Assembly: GCA_903934745.1 (NCBI GenBank)
Contig: CAIZOZ010000364.1
Coordinates: 1-41,709 of the forward strand
Length of the DNA: 41,709 bases
Direction: 5' to 3'
From: an uncultured cyanobacterium
GTDB lineage: Bacteria; Cyanobacteriota; Cyanobacteriia; PCC-6307; Cyanobiaceae
In this document: positions 8,380 to 16,231 of the stretch, piece after piece
Layout: every line of letters starts with the position of its first letter
Numbering within the stretch: the first letter of the stretch is position 1
The notes under the pieces: model-generated
The model's input: only the letters and a program-made list of their open reading frames with translations
What the model was told of the DNA's origin: nothing
The model's database searches: none
Translations under genes and position numbers: made by a program

Positions 8380-9504
8380 TCAGCCGTTGAGGACGAGCAC
8401 CAGTTGGTCGCGATGGATCACCGCATCACCCACGTCCCCCAGCCGGCGGCGGATCTCGCCGGTGCCCAGGCCGATGATCGCGGTGAGCTCCTCACTGTTG
8501 AAACTGCTCAGTCCCCGCGCCAGTTCGCGGCCGTCGCTGGCGAGCACCCGCACCGCTTCGCCGCGCTCGAACAGGCCCTCCACCGCTTGGATGCCCACGG
8601 CCAGTAACGACGCGCCGCGTTCGACCAGAGCCCGTTCGGCGCCCTGATCGATGCGCAGGCTCCCCTTGGGCAGCAGCGCATGGGCCAGCCAGCCCTTGCG
8701 ATCGGTGAGGGGGGTGGGACTCGGTTGGAACACGGTGCCCAGCGTCTCGCCGGCCAATAACGCTTCCAGCACGGCGGGATCACGGCCATCGGCCAGGCGC
8801 ACCCGGATGCCGCTGGAAGTGGCGATCCGGGCGGCGGTGAGTTTGGTGGTCATGCCGCCGGTGCCCCACTGGCCGCCGCCGGTGGCGACACCGCGCAAGC
8901 GTTCAAGCTCAGCCAGATCGCGAACTTCAGCGATCGGACTGGCCTGGGCGTCGGTGCGGGGATCGCCGGAATAGAGGCTGTCGACATCGGTGAGCAGCAC
9001 CAGCTCATCAGCACCGATCGCCACCGCCACCAGGGCCGAGAGGGTGTCGTTGTCGCCGAAGCGCAGCTCGTCGGTGGCGAGGGTGTCGTTTTCATTGACG
9101 ATCGGCACCACGCCCCACTCCAGCAGTTGTTCGAGGGTGCGACAGGCCCGCTGATAGCGGCGGCGGGAGGCAAGATCACCGCGGGTGAGCAGCACCTGGG
9201 CCACGGTGAGGGCGCAGAGCGCGAAGGCGTCCTGATAGAGCGCCATCAACCGGCCCTGGCCCACGGCGGCGGCGGCCTGCAGGGCGGCCACTTCTGTCGG
9301 GCGCTTCTCGATCTTCAGCAGCTCACAGCCGAGCCCGACCGCACCACTGGTGACCAGGGCGATACGTTCGCCGCGGCGCTGCTGGCGACTCAGACTGGCC
9401 GCCAGATCAGCGATCACGGCGGCGGTGGGGCGATCGGCATCACCCCGCAGCAGGCTGGTGCCCACCTTGATCACGCGGCGAATGGGCCTGGACGTGTCCC
9501 CCAT
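8380..9504 (-). CDS. proB: Glutamate 5-kinase with PUA domain
   Basis: A 374-residue kinase that makes glutamyl 5-phosphate, the first step of proline synthesis. The amino-acid-kinase domain runs to about residue 265: RVIKVGTSLL at the start, ALVTSGAVGLGCELL, PIVNENDTLATDELRFGDND (glutamate and proline-feedback loop), LLTDVDSLYSGDPR, and GTGGMTTKLTAARIA. A C-terminal PUA domain follows from about residue 285. The start is at the last base of the upstream yqeG stop region, so the two are coupled. Feedback inhibition by proline is known for the family. No defect is seen. Confidence 0.97.
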   Translation of the reverse strand: MGDTSRPIRRVIKVGTSLLRGDADRPTAAVIADLAASLSRQQRRGERIALVTSGAVGLGCELLKIEKRPTEVAALQAAAAVGQGRLMALYQDAFALCALTVAQVLLTRGDLASRRRYQRACRTLEQLLEWGVVPIVNENDTLATDELRFGDNDTLSALVAVAIGADELVLLTDVDSLYSGDPRTDAQASPIAEVRDLAELERLRGVATGGGQWGTGGMTTKLTAARIATSSGIRVRLADGRDPAVLEALLAGETLGTVFQPSPTPLTDRKGWLAHALLPKGSLRIDQGAERALVERGASLLAVGIQAVEGLFERGEAVRVLASDGRELARGLSSFNSEELTAIIGLGTGEIRRRLGDVGDAVIHRDQLVLVLNG

Positions 9505-10013
9505 CAGAGCGTTCCGCTGCCCAGCCAGCGAGCCAGGCGCAGTTCCAGATTCTGCAAGCGGTCATGGCGGCAAGGCAGGCCGTGCGGATCGATCGGCTTC
9601 ACCAGCACGGTGAACAGGCCGAGGCGGTTGCCCACCAGGACGTCGGTGAAGAGCCGATCACCCACCAGGGCCACCTGGGACGGCGGCAAGCCCAGTTCGT
9701 TGAGCACCCGGCGCAGCGCTGAACGGCGCGGTTTCCCGGCCGAGGTGGTGTAGGGCAGCCCCAGCTGGTCGGCCACGCTGCCGATCCGGTGGCGGGAGGG
9801 ATTGTTGCTGAGCAGATGGATCGGCAGCTGCAGCAAGGCATGACGCAGCCACTGCTCGGCGACAGGCGGGATGGCCGTGCAGCGTCTGGGCAGCAAGGTG
9901 CGATCGACGTCAAGTACCAAAGCGCGGATGCCGCGCTCGAGCAGCTGCTCGAGCGGCAACTGGGCCAGGGTGGTGGTCGCCAGCCAGTCGGGAGTGAGCA
10001 GCTGCCGCAGCAT
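9504..10013 (-). CDS. YqeG-family HAD phosphatase
   Basis: A 169-residue HAD subfamily IIIA protein, related to the mitochondrial PGP phosphatase Gep4/PTPMT-like enzymes and to B. subtilis YqeG. Visible motifs: motif I as ALVLDVDRTLLP (about residues 32-43; DxDxT kept), motif II as IHLLSNNPSR, motif III lysine in AGKPRRSAL, and motif IV as VALVGDRLFTDVLVGNRLG. The family is suggested to dephosphorylate phosphatidylglycerophosphate, but the cyanobacterial substrate is not settled. If so it would act on the product of PgsA (also in this window). It is flanked by proB and the DUF3727 gene with end-to-end overlaps. Confidence 0.92.
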   Translation of the reverse strand: MLRQLLTPDWLATTTLAQLPLEQLLERGIRALVLDVDRTLLPRRCTAIPPVAEQWLRHALLQLPIHLLSNNPSRHRIGSVADQLGLPYTTSAGKPRRSALRRVLNELGLPPSQVALVGDRLFTDVLVGNRLGLFTVLVKPIDPHGLPCRHDRLQNLELRLARWLGSGTL

Positions 10014-10567
10014 CAGTCGCCCAGCTCCCGCTCTTCGAGTTCCGCCTCGATCCGTCCCTGCACCCGTTCGAACTCTTCGCCTTCGACCAGGATCGCCTCA
10101 CTGCCGTTGAGCCGGGCCACCACGAAAAAGGGATCGAGCGGGATGTAGAGGCCATATTCCTGCTCACCGGCCATGAAGCTGACCAGCAATTCGTAGGTTT
10201 CGCTCTCCTCGTCGGCAGCGTCCTCCTCATCGAGCTCGTCGGGGTCGGGTTCATCCAGCTCGCCACTGACGGTGAGCGTGATCGCCGACCGCACCAGGGT
10301 GAGGTCGTGTTCCTGCAGCACCACATCGGCCACCGAGAGCACCGGCTCAGTCGCTTCAAGGGTTTCGATCAATTCCGGTTCGTCATCGTCCTCGCCGAGG
10401 CGAAACAGGCAGACCGGGGTGTCCACCGGGGTGAGCAGGGCATAGTCGTGGCCATCGAGCGGGATCAGTTCCTCGAGGAAACAGAGCAGTTGACGACCGT
10501 TGCTATCGCGCACCACCAGGGTGGGCACATCTCCAGAGGCCGGCATGGCAGGGGACTCGGCGTTCAT
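10013..10567 (-). CDS. DUF3727 domain protein
   Basis: A 184-residue, strongly acidic cytosolic protein of the cyanobacterial DUF3727 family. The N-terminal part is VVRDSNGRQLLCFLEELIPLDG, then YALLTPVDTPVCLFRL. A linker around residues 95-120 is almost all Asp and Glu (LDEPDPDELDEEDAADEE). The second half has YELLVSFMAGEQEYGLYIPLDPFFVVARL. Function is unknown; the fold looks like two DUF1292-like beta modules. I take the ATG (MNAESPAMP) as the start; an in-frame TTG 33 bases upstream is possible. It is tightly packed between ruvX (19 bases) and yqeG (overlap). Confidence 0.88.
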   Translation of the reverse strand: MNAESPAMPASGDVPTLVVRDSNGRQLLCFLEELIPLDGHDYALLTPVDTPVCLFRLGEDDDEPELIETLEATEPVLSVADVVLQEHDLTLVRSAITLTVSGELDEPDPDELDEEDAADEESETYELLVSFMAGEQEYGLYIPLDPFFVVARLNGSEAILVEGEEFERVQGRIEAELEERELGD

Positions 10568-10586
10568 GGGGCAGGCGCGTGTCGTC

Positions 10587-11153
10587 TCAGAATGGAGCAA
10601 CGACCGGCCGCTGTCCGGCCGCGATGGTCGCCGTTACGACCGGTTCGGCGGCAGGGCCATCGCTGAGCCACTGCTCCAACAGCAGCATGGCGGCGGCGCT
10701 GTCCAGTCGGCCGCTGCGATCGCCATGCAGGCCGAAGCGTTCGCCGGCGGCCCAGCTGCTGCTGTGTTCGTTCACCCAGGCCACAGGCAGATTCAGACCG
10801 GCTGCAGCCAGGGCCCGGCCCAGCCGCAGCCCATAGCGCCGGCAGTGGAGCGCCTGCCGTGTCGCTTGCTGGTTGGCGTCCAGGGGCAGCCCCACCACCA
10901 GAGCTTGCACCCGCCGCTGCTGCACCAGGACTTGGAGATGGAGCAGATCCCGTTCAAACGGGCCCCGCAGCAGGGCAGGCAAGGGGGTGACCGTGAGGCC
11001 GAGGGCATCACAACCAGCCAGGCCGATGCGGCGCTGGCCCACATCCAGGGCCAGCGCTGAGCAGGGTCCCAGCAGCCGAGCGGCGGCCGGGTGCTGATCG
11101 GGGACGGGTTGCTGAGCGGGGATAGGGCCCACTTCGTCAGCCGCGGCAACCAT
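10587..11153 (-). CDS. ruvX: RuvX/YqgF family Holliday-junction resolvase-like nuclease
   Basis: A 188-residue RNase H-fold protein, linked in the family to 16S rRNA 5' maturation and to Holliday-junction resolution. The core begins at about residue 32 with ALALDVGQRRIGLA (first catalytic Asp), followed by ALVVGLPLDANQ, then VAWVNEHSSSWAA, where the family usually has DERLTT, and the last acidic site in RLDSAAAMLLLEQWL. The loop change DER to NEH keeps the Glu but alters its neighbours. The N-terminal 30 residues are a non-conserved, Pro/Ala-rich extension. It is three bases after the GNAT-like gene stop. Confidence 0.9.
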   Translation of the reverse strand: MVAAADEVGPIPAQQPVPDQHPAAARLLGPCSALALDVGQRRIGLAGCDALGLTVTPLPALLRGPFERDLLHLQVLVQQRRVQALVVGLPLDANQQATRQALHCRRYGLRLGRALAAAGLNLPVAWVNEHSSSWAAGERFGLHGDRSGRLDSAAAMLLLEQWLSDGPAAEPVVTATIAAGQRPVVAPF

Positions 11154-11155
11154 GG

Positions 11156-12265
11156 TCAGAGTTGGCGGGGCCCGCTACCCAGGGGGCCCACCGGAGTGGG
11201 CAGGGGACGGCGGCGGGGTTGGAACTGTTCGAGCACGGCCTCGATCCGTCGGGCGGCGCGTTCGGCCGGCTGGGGGCCATGACGGCGCCAGACACTGCGG
11301 GCCATCAGCACCTGTTCGCCCTGGGGTTCGGCACCGAGCCGCTGCAGCCAGTCGTGGCGTGCCGTATCGGCCACGTCACTGACCAGCCAGAGCGTGGATC
11401 CCGGTGCGGCATAGCGCCGCAGCAGCAGCTCGCCAGCTGGGCCGAGCCAATGCAGCCAGGCCGGATGCAGCGTGAACTCCACCCGCTGGCCGCCACCGGG
11501 CTGATCCGCCAGCCAGCGCACGCCAGCGACCGCTTCGTTGCGGCTGGTGTCCACCAGCAGCCAGCCGCGGCTGCCGCTCTGGTCAAGCAGGTCTTCGATG
11601 CGGCGATCCAGCAACTGGCGCAGCTGGGCGGGGCAGGTGGCCTGCTCGAGATGCCACAGCAAAGAGGCACTACGCCGATTGAGCGAGCGCAATTGCAGCT
11701 GGGCCGGCAGCGCCGGCGGCGGGGAACCGGTGGCGCCATCGGCTTGCCAGCGCCAGAACTGATCGGTGCGCTGGGGTTGGAAGCCCTGCTCGCGCAATAC
11801 CGCCAGGCGAGTGCTGTCGAGGCTGGAGGCGGTGGCCATCCAGCTGGTGGCACTCCGGGCCCGCTGGATCGCCTCGCGCAGCAGGGCTGCCGCCACCGCA
11901 TGACGGGTCGGCGCTGCCGGATCGTCCTGGGTCAACAGGGCAAGCCGCAGATGGTCTACCTGCCAGCTGGTGCCGCTGCGATTGAGGCGACGACAGATGA
12001 TCAGACCCAGCGCCTGGTGGCGACCGGAGGGAAGGATTCGCAGCGCCACCAGCACGTCGGAGGCCAGCGGCGGGCGGTGAACCAGGGCGGTGAGCAACCG
12101 TTCCGGCACCGACAACAGCAGGTTGCGCTGCAGCAGGGGTTGGAGTGGCAGGAAGGCGGGGTCGTCCAGCAGGGGCAGATGCCATCCCTGCAACGATTGA
12201 AGAGTCCAGTGCGCGCTGTTGGCTTCCGGCCCCCCCGCCTCGGCCGGTTGGCCCGGCACTGACAT
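11156..12265 (-). CDS. GNAT-like conserved hypothetical protein
   Basis: About 369 residues. I do not recognise a named family, but the layout suggests an acetyltransferase-type fold. VALRILPSGRHQALGLIICRRLNRSGTSWQVDHLRL resembles the central strands, LLREAIQRARSATSWMATASS the helix, and LDSTRLAVLREQGFQPQRTDQFWRW the C-terminal strand pair of GNAT enzymes. A second module with RGWLLVDTSRNEAVAGVRWL follows. No signal peptide. I take the ATG (MSVPGQPAEAGG); a TTG 54 bases upstream is also open but its AAGGA is too close to serve. It sits 3 bases before ruvX and 69 bases after the F420-ligase-like gene in the same direction. Function unknown. Confidence 0.72.
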   Translation of the reverse strand: MSVPGQPAEAGGPEANSAHWTLQSLQGWHLPLLDDPAFLPLQPLLQRNLLLSVPERLLTALVHRPPLASDVLVALRILPSGRHQALGLIICRRLNRSGTSWQVDHLRLALLTQDDPAAPTRHAVAAALLREAIQRARSATSWMATASSLDSTRLAVLREQGFQPQRTDQFWRWQADGATGSPPPALPAQLQLRSLNRRSASLLWHLEQATCPAQLRQLLDRRIEDLLDQSGSRGWLLVDTSRNEAVAGVRWLADQPGGGQRVEFTLHPAWLHWLGPAGELLLRRYAAPGSTLWLVSDVADTARHDWLQRLGAEPQGEQVLMARSVWRRHGPQPAERAARRIEAVLEQFQPRRRPLPTPVGPLGSGPRQL

Positions 12266-12334
12266 GGTGGTGGGGGAAGGCACAGGCAGCAATGAAGGGG
12301 TTGTGAGGAAATTCGACAATCCTTATCAACGACT

Positions 12335-13513
12335 TTAGGCGGGACGGACCAGCACCAGGGGCGTGCGCTCGTTGGCATTGCCGGCTGGATTGGGCTTCAG
12401 GGCCCTGTACAGCAGCTCCTCGTCACAGTCCCGGCTACTCGCCAGCACCTTCACCCGGCCCAGGTCATTGACATCGACCACAGCCACGGCCACTCCAAGG
12501 GCCGCCGCGACCCGATGGCAGAACAGTTCAGGCGCCTCGGGGCCGAGCACCAGGGTCTGGTCATAGGGAGGGGTGGTGCCGGTGACATCGTCGATCAAGC
12601 GAGCCTGATCGCCGGCGAGGCGATAGAAACCTCCCTTGACGCCGATCAGCTTCAGAGCGCTGCCCGCCAGCCAGGCACAGAGCACCCGGGCCGGGCCGAC
12701 GATGTCAATCAGGGTCTGGAGTCCGCAGGCGGTGGCCAGGCTGCTGGTGGGGTGGAACACCCGACAGAGCAGCCGCGAGAGCATCGAGGGCTCCACCATG
12801 GAAGGGTGGTGATAGCGGCCCTGCATCACCGCCAGCGGTGTCTCGCCGATGGTGAGCACATCACCCGGTTGCAGCAGATGGCCGGTGTAGTGCTCCAGCA
12901 CCTGTTGTGGATCATCGAGGACCCCGAGCAGATGGGTTTGCACCGGCAGCACCCGGCAATGGTCGCCGTCCCGCCAGCTGGCGATCGCCGCCGGAGTCGG
13001 CTCCGGTTTCTGCACCGGCACCAGAATCCCGTCCCGTCGCCACAACCGACCGAAAGGTCCGTAGTTGATCCACTGGATGTCCAGCCAAACCGTGTCGATC
13101 AGACCTTCGAGGTCGGTGCCGGCCGGACCGATCAGGTTGATGCGCAGCTGGGCCGCTGTGCTTTTGTGCGCCTTGACGATGTAAGCGGCCCAGTAGTGGT
13201 CGGGGCGGGCTTCCTCATCGGGATGGAGCGGGGTGATACGCACCTCGGAGCGCACCTCGGTGAGATCGGCCCGGCCCAGCAAGACGGGCTGCACGCTGAT
13301 CTCCGGCACGAACACCTCCATACGGCCATGGGGGTTGCGGATCGTGATCTCGCCGCTGAGCTCCAAGCCCTGGGCCTTGCGTTTCACCTGAAAGGGTCCG
13401 GGCAGCAGGCGTAGTGGGGAGGCCGGGCGCAGGCGGTGGCGTAACTCCAGCCACAGCAGGCTGAGGCCGCACAGCAGCAGCAGAACGAGAAAGAGGGAAA
13501 TCGGGAGCGGCAA
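12335..13513 (-). CDS. F420-0:gamma-glutamyl ligase-like membrane-anchored protein
   Basis: A protein of about 392 residues of the type often annotated in cyanobacteria as F420-0:gamma-glutamyl ligase. One N-terminal membrane segment (SLFLVLLLLCGLSLLWLE) is followed by a cyanobacterial domain (FQVKRKAQGLELSGEI). The ligase-like C-terminal half has GDVLTIGETPLAVMQGRYHHP, ACGLQTLIDIVGPARVL, VKGGFYRLAGDQARLIDD, and VAVVDVNDLG. These cyanobacteria are not known to make F420, so the substrate is unknown. The start is unsure: the frame stays open to a TTG at 13651, but that would overlap the divergent PIN-PhoH remnant, so I use the TTG just before the membrane segment. Confidence 0.8.
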   Translation of the reverse strand: MPLPISLFLVLLLLCGLSLLWLELRHRLRPASPLRLLPGPFQVKRKAQGLELSGEITIRNPHGRMEVFVPEISVQPVLLGRADLTEVRSEVRITPLHPDEEARPDHYWAAYIVKAHKSTAAQLRINLIGPAGTDLEGLIDTVWLDIQWINYGPFGRLWRRDGILVPVQKPEPTPAAIASWRDGDHCRVLPVQTHLLGVLDDPQQVLEHYTGHLLQPGDVLTIGETPLAVMQGRYHHPSMVEPSMLSRLLCRVFHPTSSLATACGLQTLIDIVGPARVLCAWLAGSALKLIGVKGGFYRLAGDQARLIDDVTGTTPPYDQTLVLGPEAPELFCHRVAAALGVAVAVVDVNDLGRVKVLASSRDCDEELLYRALKPNPAGNANERTPLVLVRPA

Positions 13514-13602
13514 GCCAGAAACCCATCGGGTCGCGAACTGCCGGAGCGTAGAGGCGTCAGCGGTCTTCGGTTCCCAGCCAGGGAACCGGCAACGCGACTG
13601 GC

Positions 13603-14022
13603 ATGCGCAAAAGCTTCGTTCTGGACACCAACGCCCTGCTGCACGGCCCAACGCCCTGACCAGGTTTCAGGACCACAAGGTCGTGGTGGCCGATGAACAT
13701 CTCGATGACCGGCTGCTCGTGATGCAAACGGTGATTCCCCTGACTAAGGAACATCGGCTTTCTGCCCGGCAATCCACAGAAAAAGATGGGTCCTTGGATA
13801 CAATCAATTATCGCCAATCTTGATTTTCTGCTGGGAATGGAGCTGCCAGGAATGGAAGCAATCAGCTCTATCCGCGGCCGCCTAATTCCCCGTCAGTCCA
13901 TGGTGATGGATGAGGCCCAGAACCTCACGCCCCATGCGCTCAAGACGATCGTGGCCCGGGTGAGTCAGGGCACCAAAATCGTGCTGAGGGATGGCAGGCG
14001 CCAGCGCCGGCCTGCAGCGTGA
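13603..14022 (+). pseudogene. Decayed PIN-PhoH ATPase gene (ylaK-like)
   Basis: Remnant of a protein with an N-terminal PIN nuclease domain and a C-terminal PhoH ATPase domain. It starts MRKSFVLDTNALLHGP, the usual first strand of the PIN domain. One lost base then shifts the frame (a stop appears after 18 codons), and the next frame continues as NALTRFQDHKVVV and DDRLL. A large deletion removes the rest of PIN and the Walker A part. From 13786 the PhoH end resumes as MGPWIQSIIANLDFLLG, ISSIRGRLIPRQSMVMDEAQNLTPHALKT and RVSQGTKIVL, then diverges where GDP should follow and stops. The intact family is about 400-460 residues; fewer than 140 codons are left. It is the only plus-strand unit between minus-strand genes. 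Confidence 0.85.
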
Positions 14023-14039
14023 ACGGCGATCGGTGCCGT

Positions 14040-15467
14040 TCAGACCATGGAGTCGGGCCTGACCCACTGGTCAAACTGCTCGGCACTGATCTCACCGAGG
14101 ATCAGGGCTGCTTCGCGCAGGCTGAGCTGGTTCTGGTGGGCATGTTTGGCGATGGCGCAGGCGCGGTCGTAGCCGATGGCGGGGGTAAGGGCCGTCACCA
14201 GCATCAGGCTCTGATCCAGCAAATTCTGGATGCGGCCCACATCGGCCTTCAGACCTTCGATGCAGTGGGCGCGGAAGCCATCGCAGCCGCCGCTGAGTAG
14301 CGCAATGCTTTCGAGCAGATTATAAGCAATCAGGGGTTTGAACACGTTCAGTTCAAAATTGCCCTGGCTCGCCGCCAGCTGCACCGCCGTGTTGTTGCCC
14401 ATCACCTGCACGGCCACCATGGTGAGGCTCTCGCACTGGGTGGGATTGACCTTGCCCGGCATGATGCTGGATCCGGGCTCGTTTTCGGGCAGCACCAGCT
14501 CGCCGATGCCGCAGCGGGGGCCGCTGCCCAGCCAACGGATGTCGTTGGCGATCTTCATCAGGCTGCCCGCCAGCACGGTGAGAGCCCCATGGGCGGCGGC
14601 CAGCGGTTCATGGCCCGCCAGCGCCTGGAATTTGTTAGGGGCACTGCTGAACGGCAGCCCGATGCGCTCGGCCAGCCGGGCGGCCACCGCCTCACCGAAA
14701 CCGACGGGGGCATTGAGGCCGGTGCCCACCGCCGTGCCACCGATGGCCAATTGCCACAGCTGCGGCAGGCACTGGCGCAAGGTGGCGACACCCAGTTCCA
14801 GTTGGGCGACGTAGCCACTGAATTCCTGGCCGAGGCTGAGCGGTACGGCATCCTGCAGGTGGGTGCGACCGATCTTGATGATCGGCGCGAACTCCACGGC
14901 GCGCTTGCTCAGGGCCGCAATCAGCTGCTCCAGCGCTGGCAGGAGGCGGCGCTGCAGTTCGATCGCCACAGCCACGTGCATCGCCGCCGGGAAGGTGTCG
15001 TTGCTGGATTGGCTGAGGTTGACGTGGTCGTTGGGATGCACCGGGCTCTTGCTGCCGAGGAGGCCACCGCTGCAGGCGATCGCCCGGTTGGCGATCACCT
15101 CGTTGACATTCATGTTCGTCTGGGTGCCGGAACCGGTCTGCCAGACGCGCAGCGGGAACTCCTGATCGAGTCGGCCCGCGGCCACCTCCTCGGCTGCCGC
15201 CACAATCAGCTCCTGCAGCGCCGGCTCGAGCCGGCCCATGGCGCCATTCACCTCGGCACAGGCCGCCTTGAGCTGGCCGAAGGCCCGGATGATCGGCGGC
15301 GGCATCGGTTCGCCAAAGGCGAAATAGCGCAGGGAGCGCTGGGTCTGGGCGCCCCAGAGGTGCTCGGCCGGCACGGCGACCGTGCCGAGGCTGTCACTCT
15401 CCAGCCGTGTCGGTGGATCCTCCTCGCCAGCCTGCAGCGCTCCGGACTCGTGCGGGGAAGCCGCCAT
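14040..15467 (-). CDS. fumC: Fumarate hydratase, class II
   Basis: A 475-residue iron-independent fumarase that interconverts fumarate and malate. Conserved segments: GTVAVPAEHLWGAQTQRSL near residue 30, WQTGSGTQTNMNVNEVIANRA, HPNDHVNLSQSSNDTFP, GRTHLQDAVPLSLGQEF, GGTAVGTGLN, and the superfamily signature GSSIMPGKVNPTQCE. The N-terminal 25 residues are a variable extension. Its ATG overlaps the stop of the upstream photosystem I factor gene (TGATG), so translation is coupled. The pseudogene end lies 17 bases beyond its stop, convergent. Length and motifs are intact. Confidence 0.97.
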   Translation of the reverse strand: MAASPHESGALQAGEEDPPTRLESDSLGTVAVPAEHLWGAQTQRSLRYFAFGEPMPPPIIRAFGQLKAACAEVNGAMGRLEPALQELIVAAAEEVAAGRLDQEFPLRVWQTGSGTQTNMNVNEVIANRAIACSGGLLGSKSPVHPNDHVNLSQSSNDTFPAAMHVAVAIELQRRLLPALEQLIAALSKRAVEFAPIIKIGRTHLQDAVPLSLGQEFSGYVAQLELGVATLRQCLPQLWQLAIGGTAVGTGLNAPVGFGEAVAARLAERIGLPFSSAPNKFQALAGHEPLAAAHGALTVLAGSLMKIANDIRWLGSGPRCGIGELVLPENEPGSSIMPGKVNPTQCESLTMVAVQVMGNNTAVQLAASQGNFELNVFKPLIAYNLLESIALLSGGCDGFRAHCIEGLKADVGRIQNLLDQSLMLVTALTPAIGYDRACAIAKHAHQNQLSLREAALILGEISAEQFDQWVRPDSMV

Positions 15468-16189
15468 CAGCTGGACGGCACCACTTCGCTGTTGAGCTCG
15501 TTGAAGCTCACCGTGGTGCTGTTGCCGCTGCGCGGCGCCATCGGGATGCCGGTGGCTGCACTGATCACACTGTTGATGGCATCCACGTTGACCTGGCCGC
15601 TGGCATCGAAGACCAGCTTGCCGTTGCTGTCGAAGATCACCACCTGGGGGATCGTGCCGTTCCAGTAGCCAGCCGGATCGGCTGGCCCTTCAATCGGGCG
15701 GTTCTGCAGCGGGTCGGTGACCAGGGGAATCAGTTCGACCGCCTGTCCCCAGAGTCGTTGCAATTCCGAGACCACCGGCGCAAAGCGCTTGCTGGCGGAG
15801 CTGTCGTCGAGGTAATAGACCAGCACGGTGACGCGGCCGTCTAACTGGGCCTGGGCCAGGCTGCTGCGGGGCGGCACCAGGGAGCCGTTGCCGGCATAGA
15901 GGGCGAAGATATTGCCGTCGTAGCGATCATCATCCAGAGCGGCGGCCGCTGGTGCCGCCAGGGCGCTGATGCTGCCGACCAGCAACAGCACGATCGCCAG
16001 CAGCGAGCCCAGAGCCCGGGCCAGCCGTCGGACCCCAGCGCTGGTGCGCGCCGAGTGAACAGGGAACAAGCCAAGGGGCCGGCCCTGGTGATCGCTCCTG
16101 ATCGGTGCCACAGGCTGGGGATGGGTTGGGCCAGCCTGCAGGCCGGTGGTGGGGCCAGGGTGCTGGAGGGCCGGGACTGGAGCTCGCAT
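15467..16189 (-). CDS. Thylakoid membrane photosystem I accumulation factor-like, thioredoxin fold
   Basis: A protein of about 240 residues resembling the cyanobacterial protein annotated as thylakoid membrane photosystem I accumulation factor. An N-terminal hydrophobic segment (ALGSLLAIVLLLVGSISALAA, about residues 60-80) acts as signal or anchor. Then come DDDRYDGNIFALYAGNGSLVPPRSSL, a thioredoxin-like core (RVTVLVYYLDDSSASKRFAP), WNGTIPQVVIFDSNGKLVFD and GQVNVDAINSVI. It has no CxxC and in fact no cysteine in the core, so it is not a redox thioredoxin. The annotated start gives a long pre-segment of 55 residues; the true start may be a TTG nearer the hydrophobic segment. Coupled to fumC. 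Confidence 0.82.
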   Translation of the reverse strand: MRAPVPALQHPGPTTGLQAGPTHPQPVAPIRSDHQGRPLGLFPVHSARTSAGVRRLARALGSLLAIVLLLVGSISALAAPAAAALDDDRYDGNIFALYAGNGSLVPPRSSLAQAQLDGRVTVLVYYLDDSSASKRFAPVVSELQRLWGQAVELIPLVTDPLQNRPIEGPADPAGYWNGTIPQVVIFDSNGKLVFDASGQVNVDAINSVISAATGIPMAPRSGNSTTVSFNELNSEVVPSS

Positions 16190-16231
16190 CAAGTCATTGT
16201 GCCCTGCGACCCCATGGGCTGCGACCTCGAT

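Noticed and set aside
13514..13651. Extended N-terminus of the F420-ligase-like gene
   Set aside because: It would start at a TTG inside the divergent PIN remnant, and the residues are not hydrophobic or family-like.
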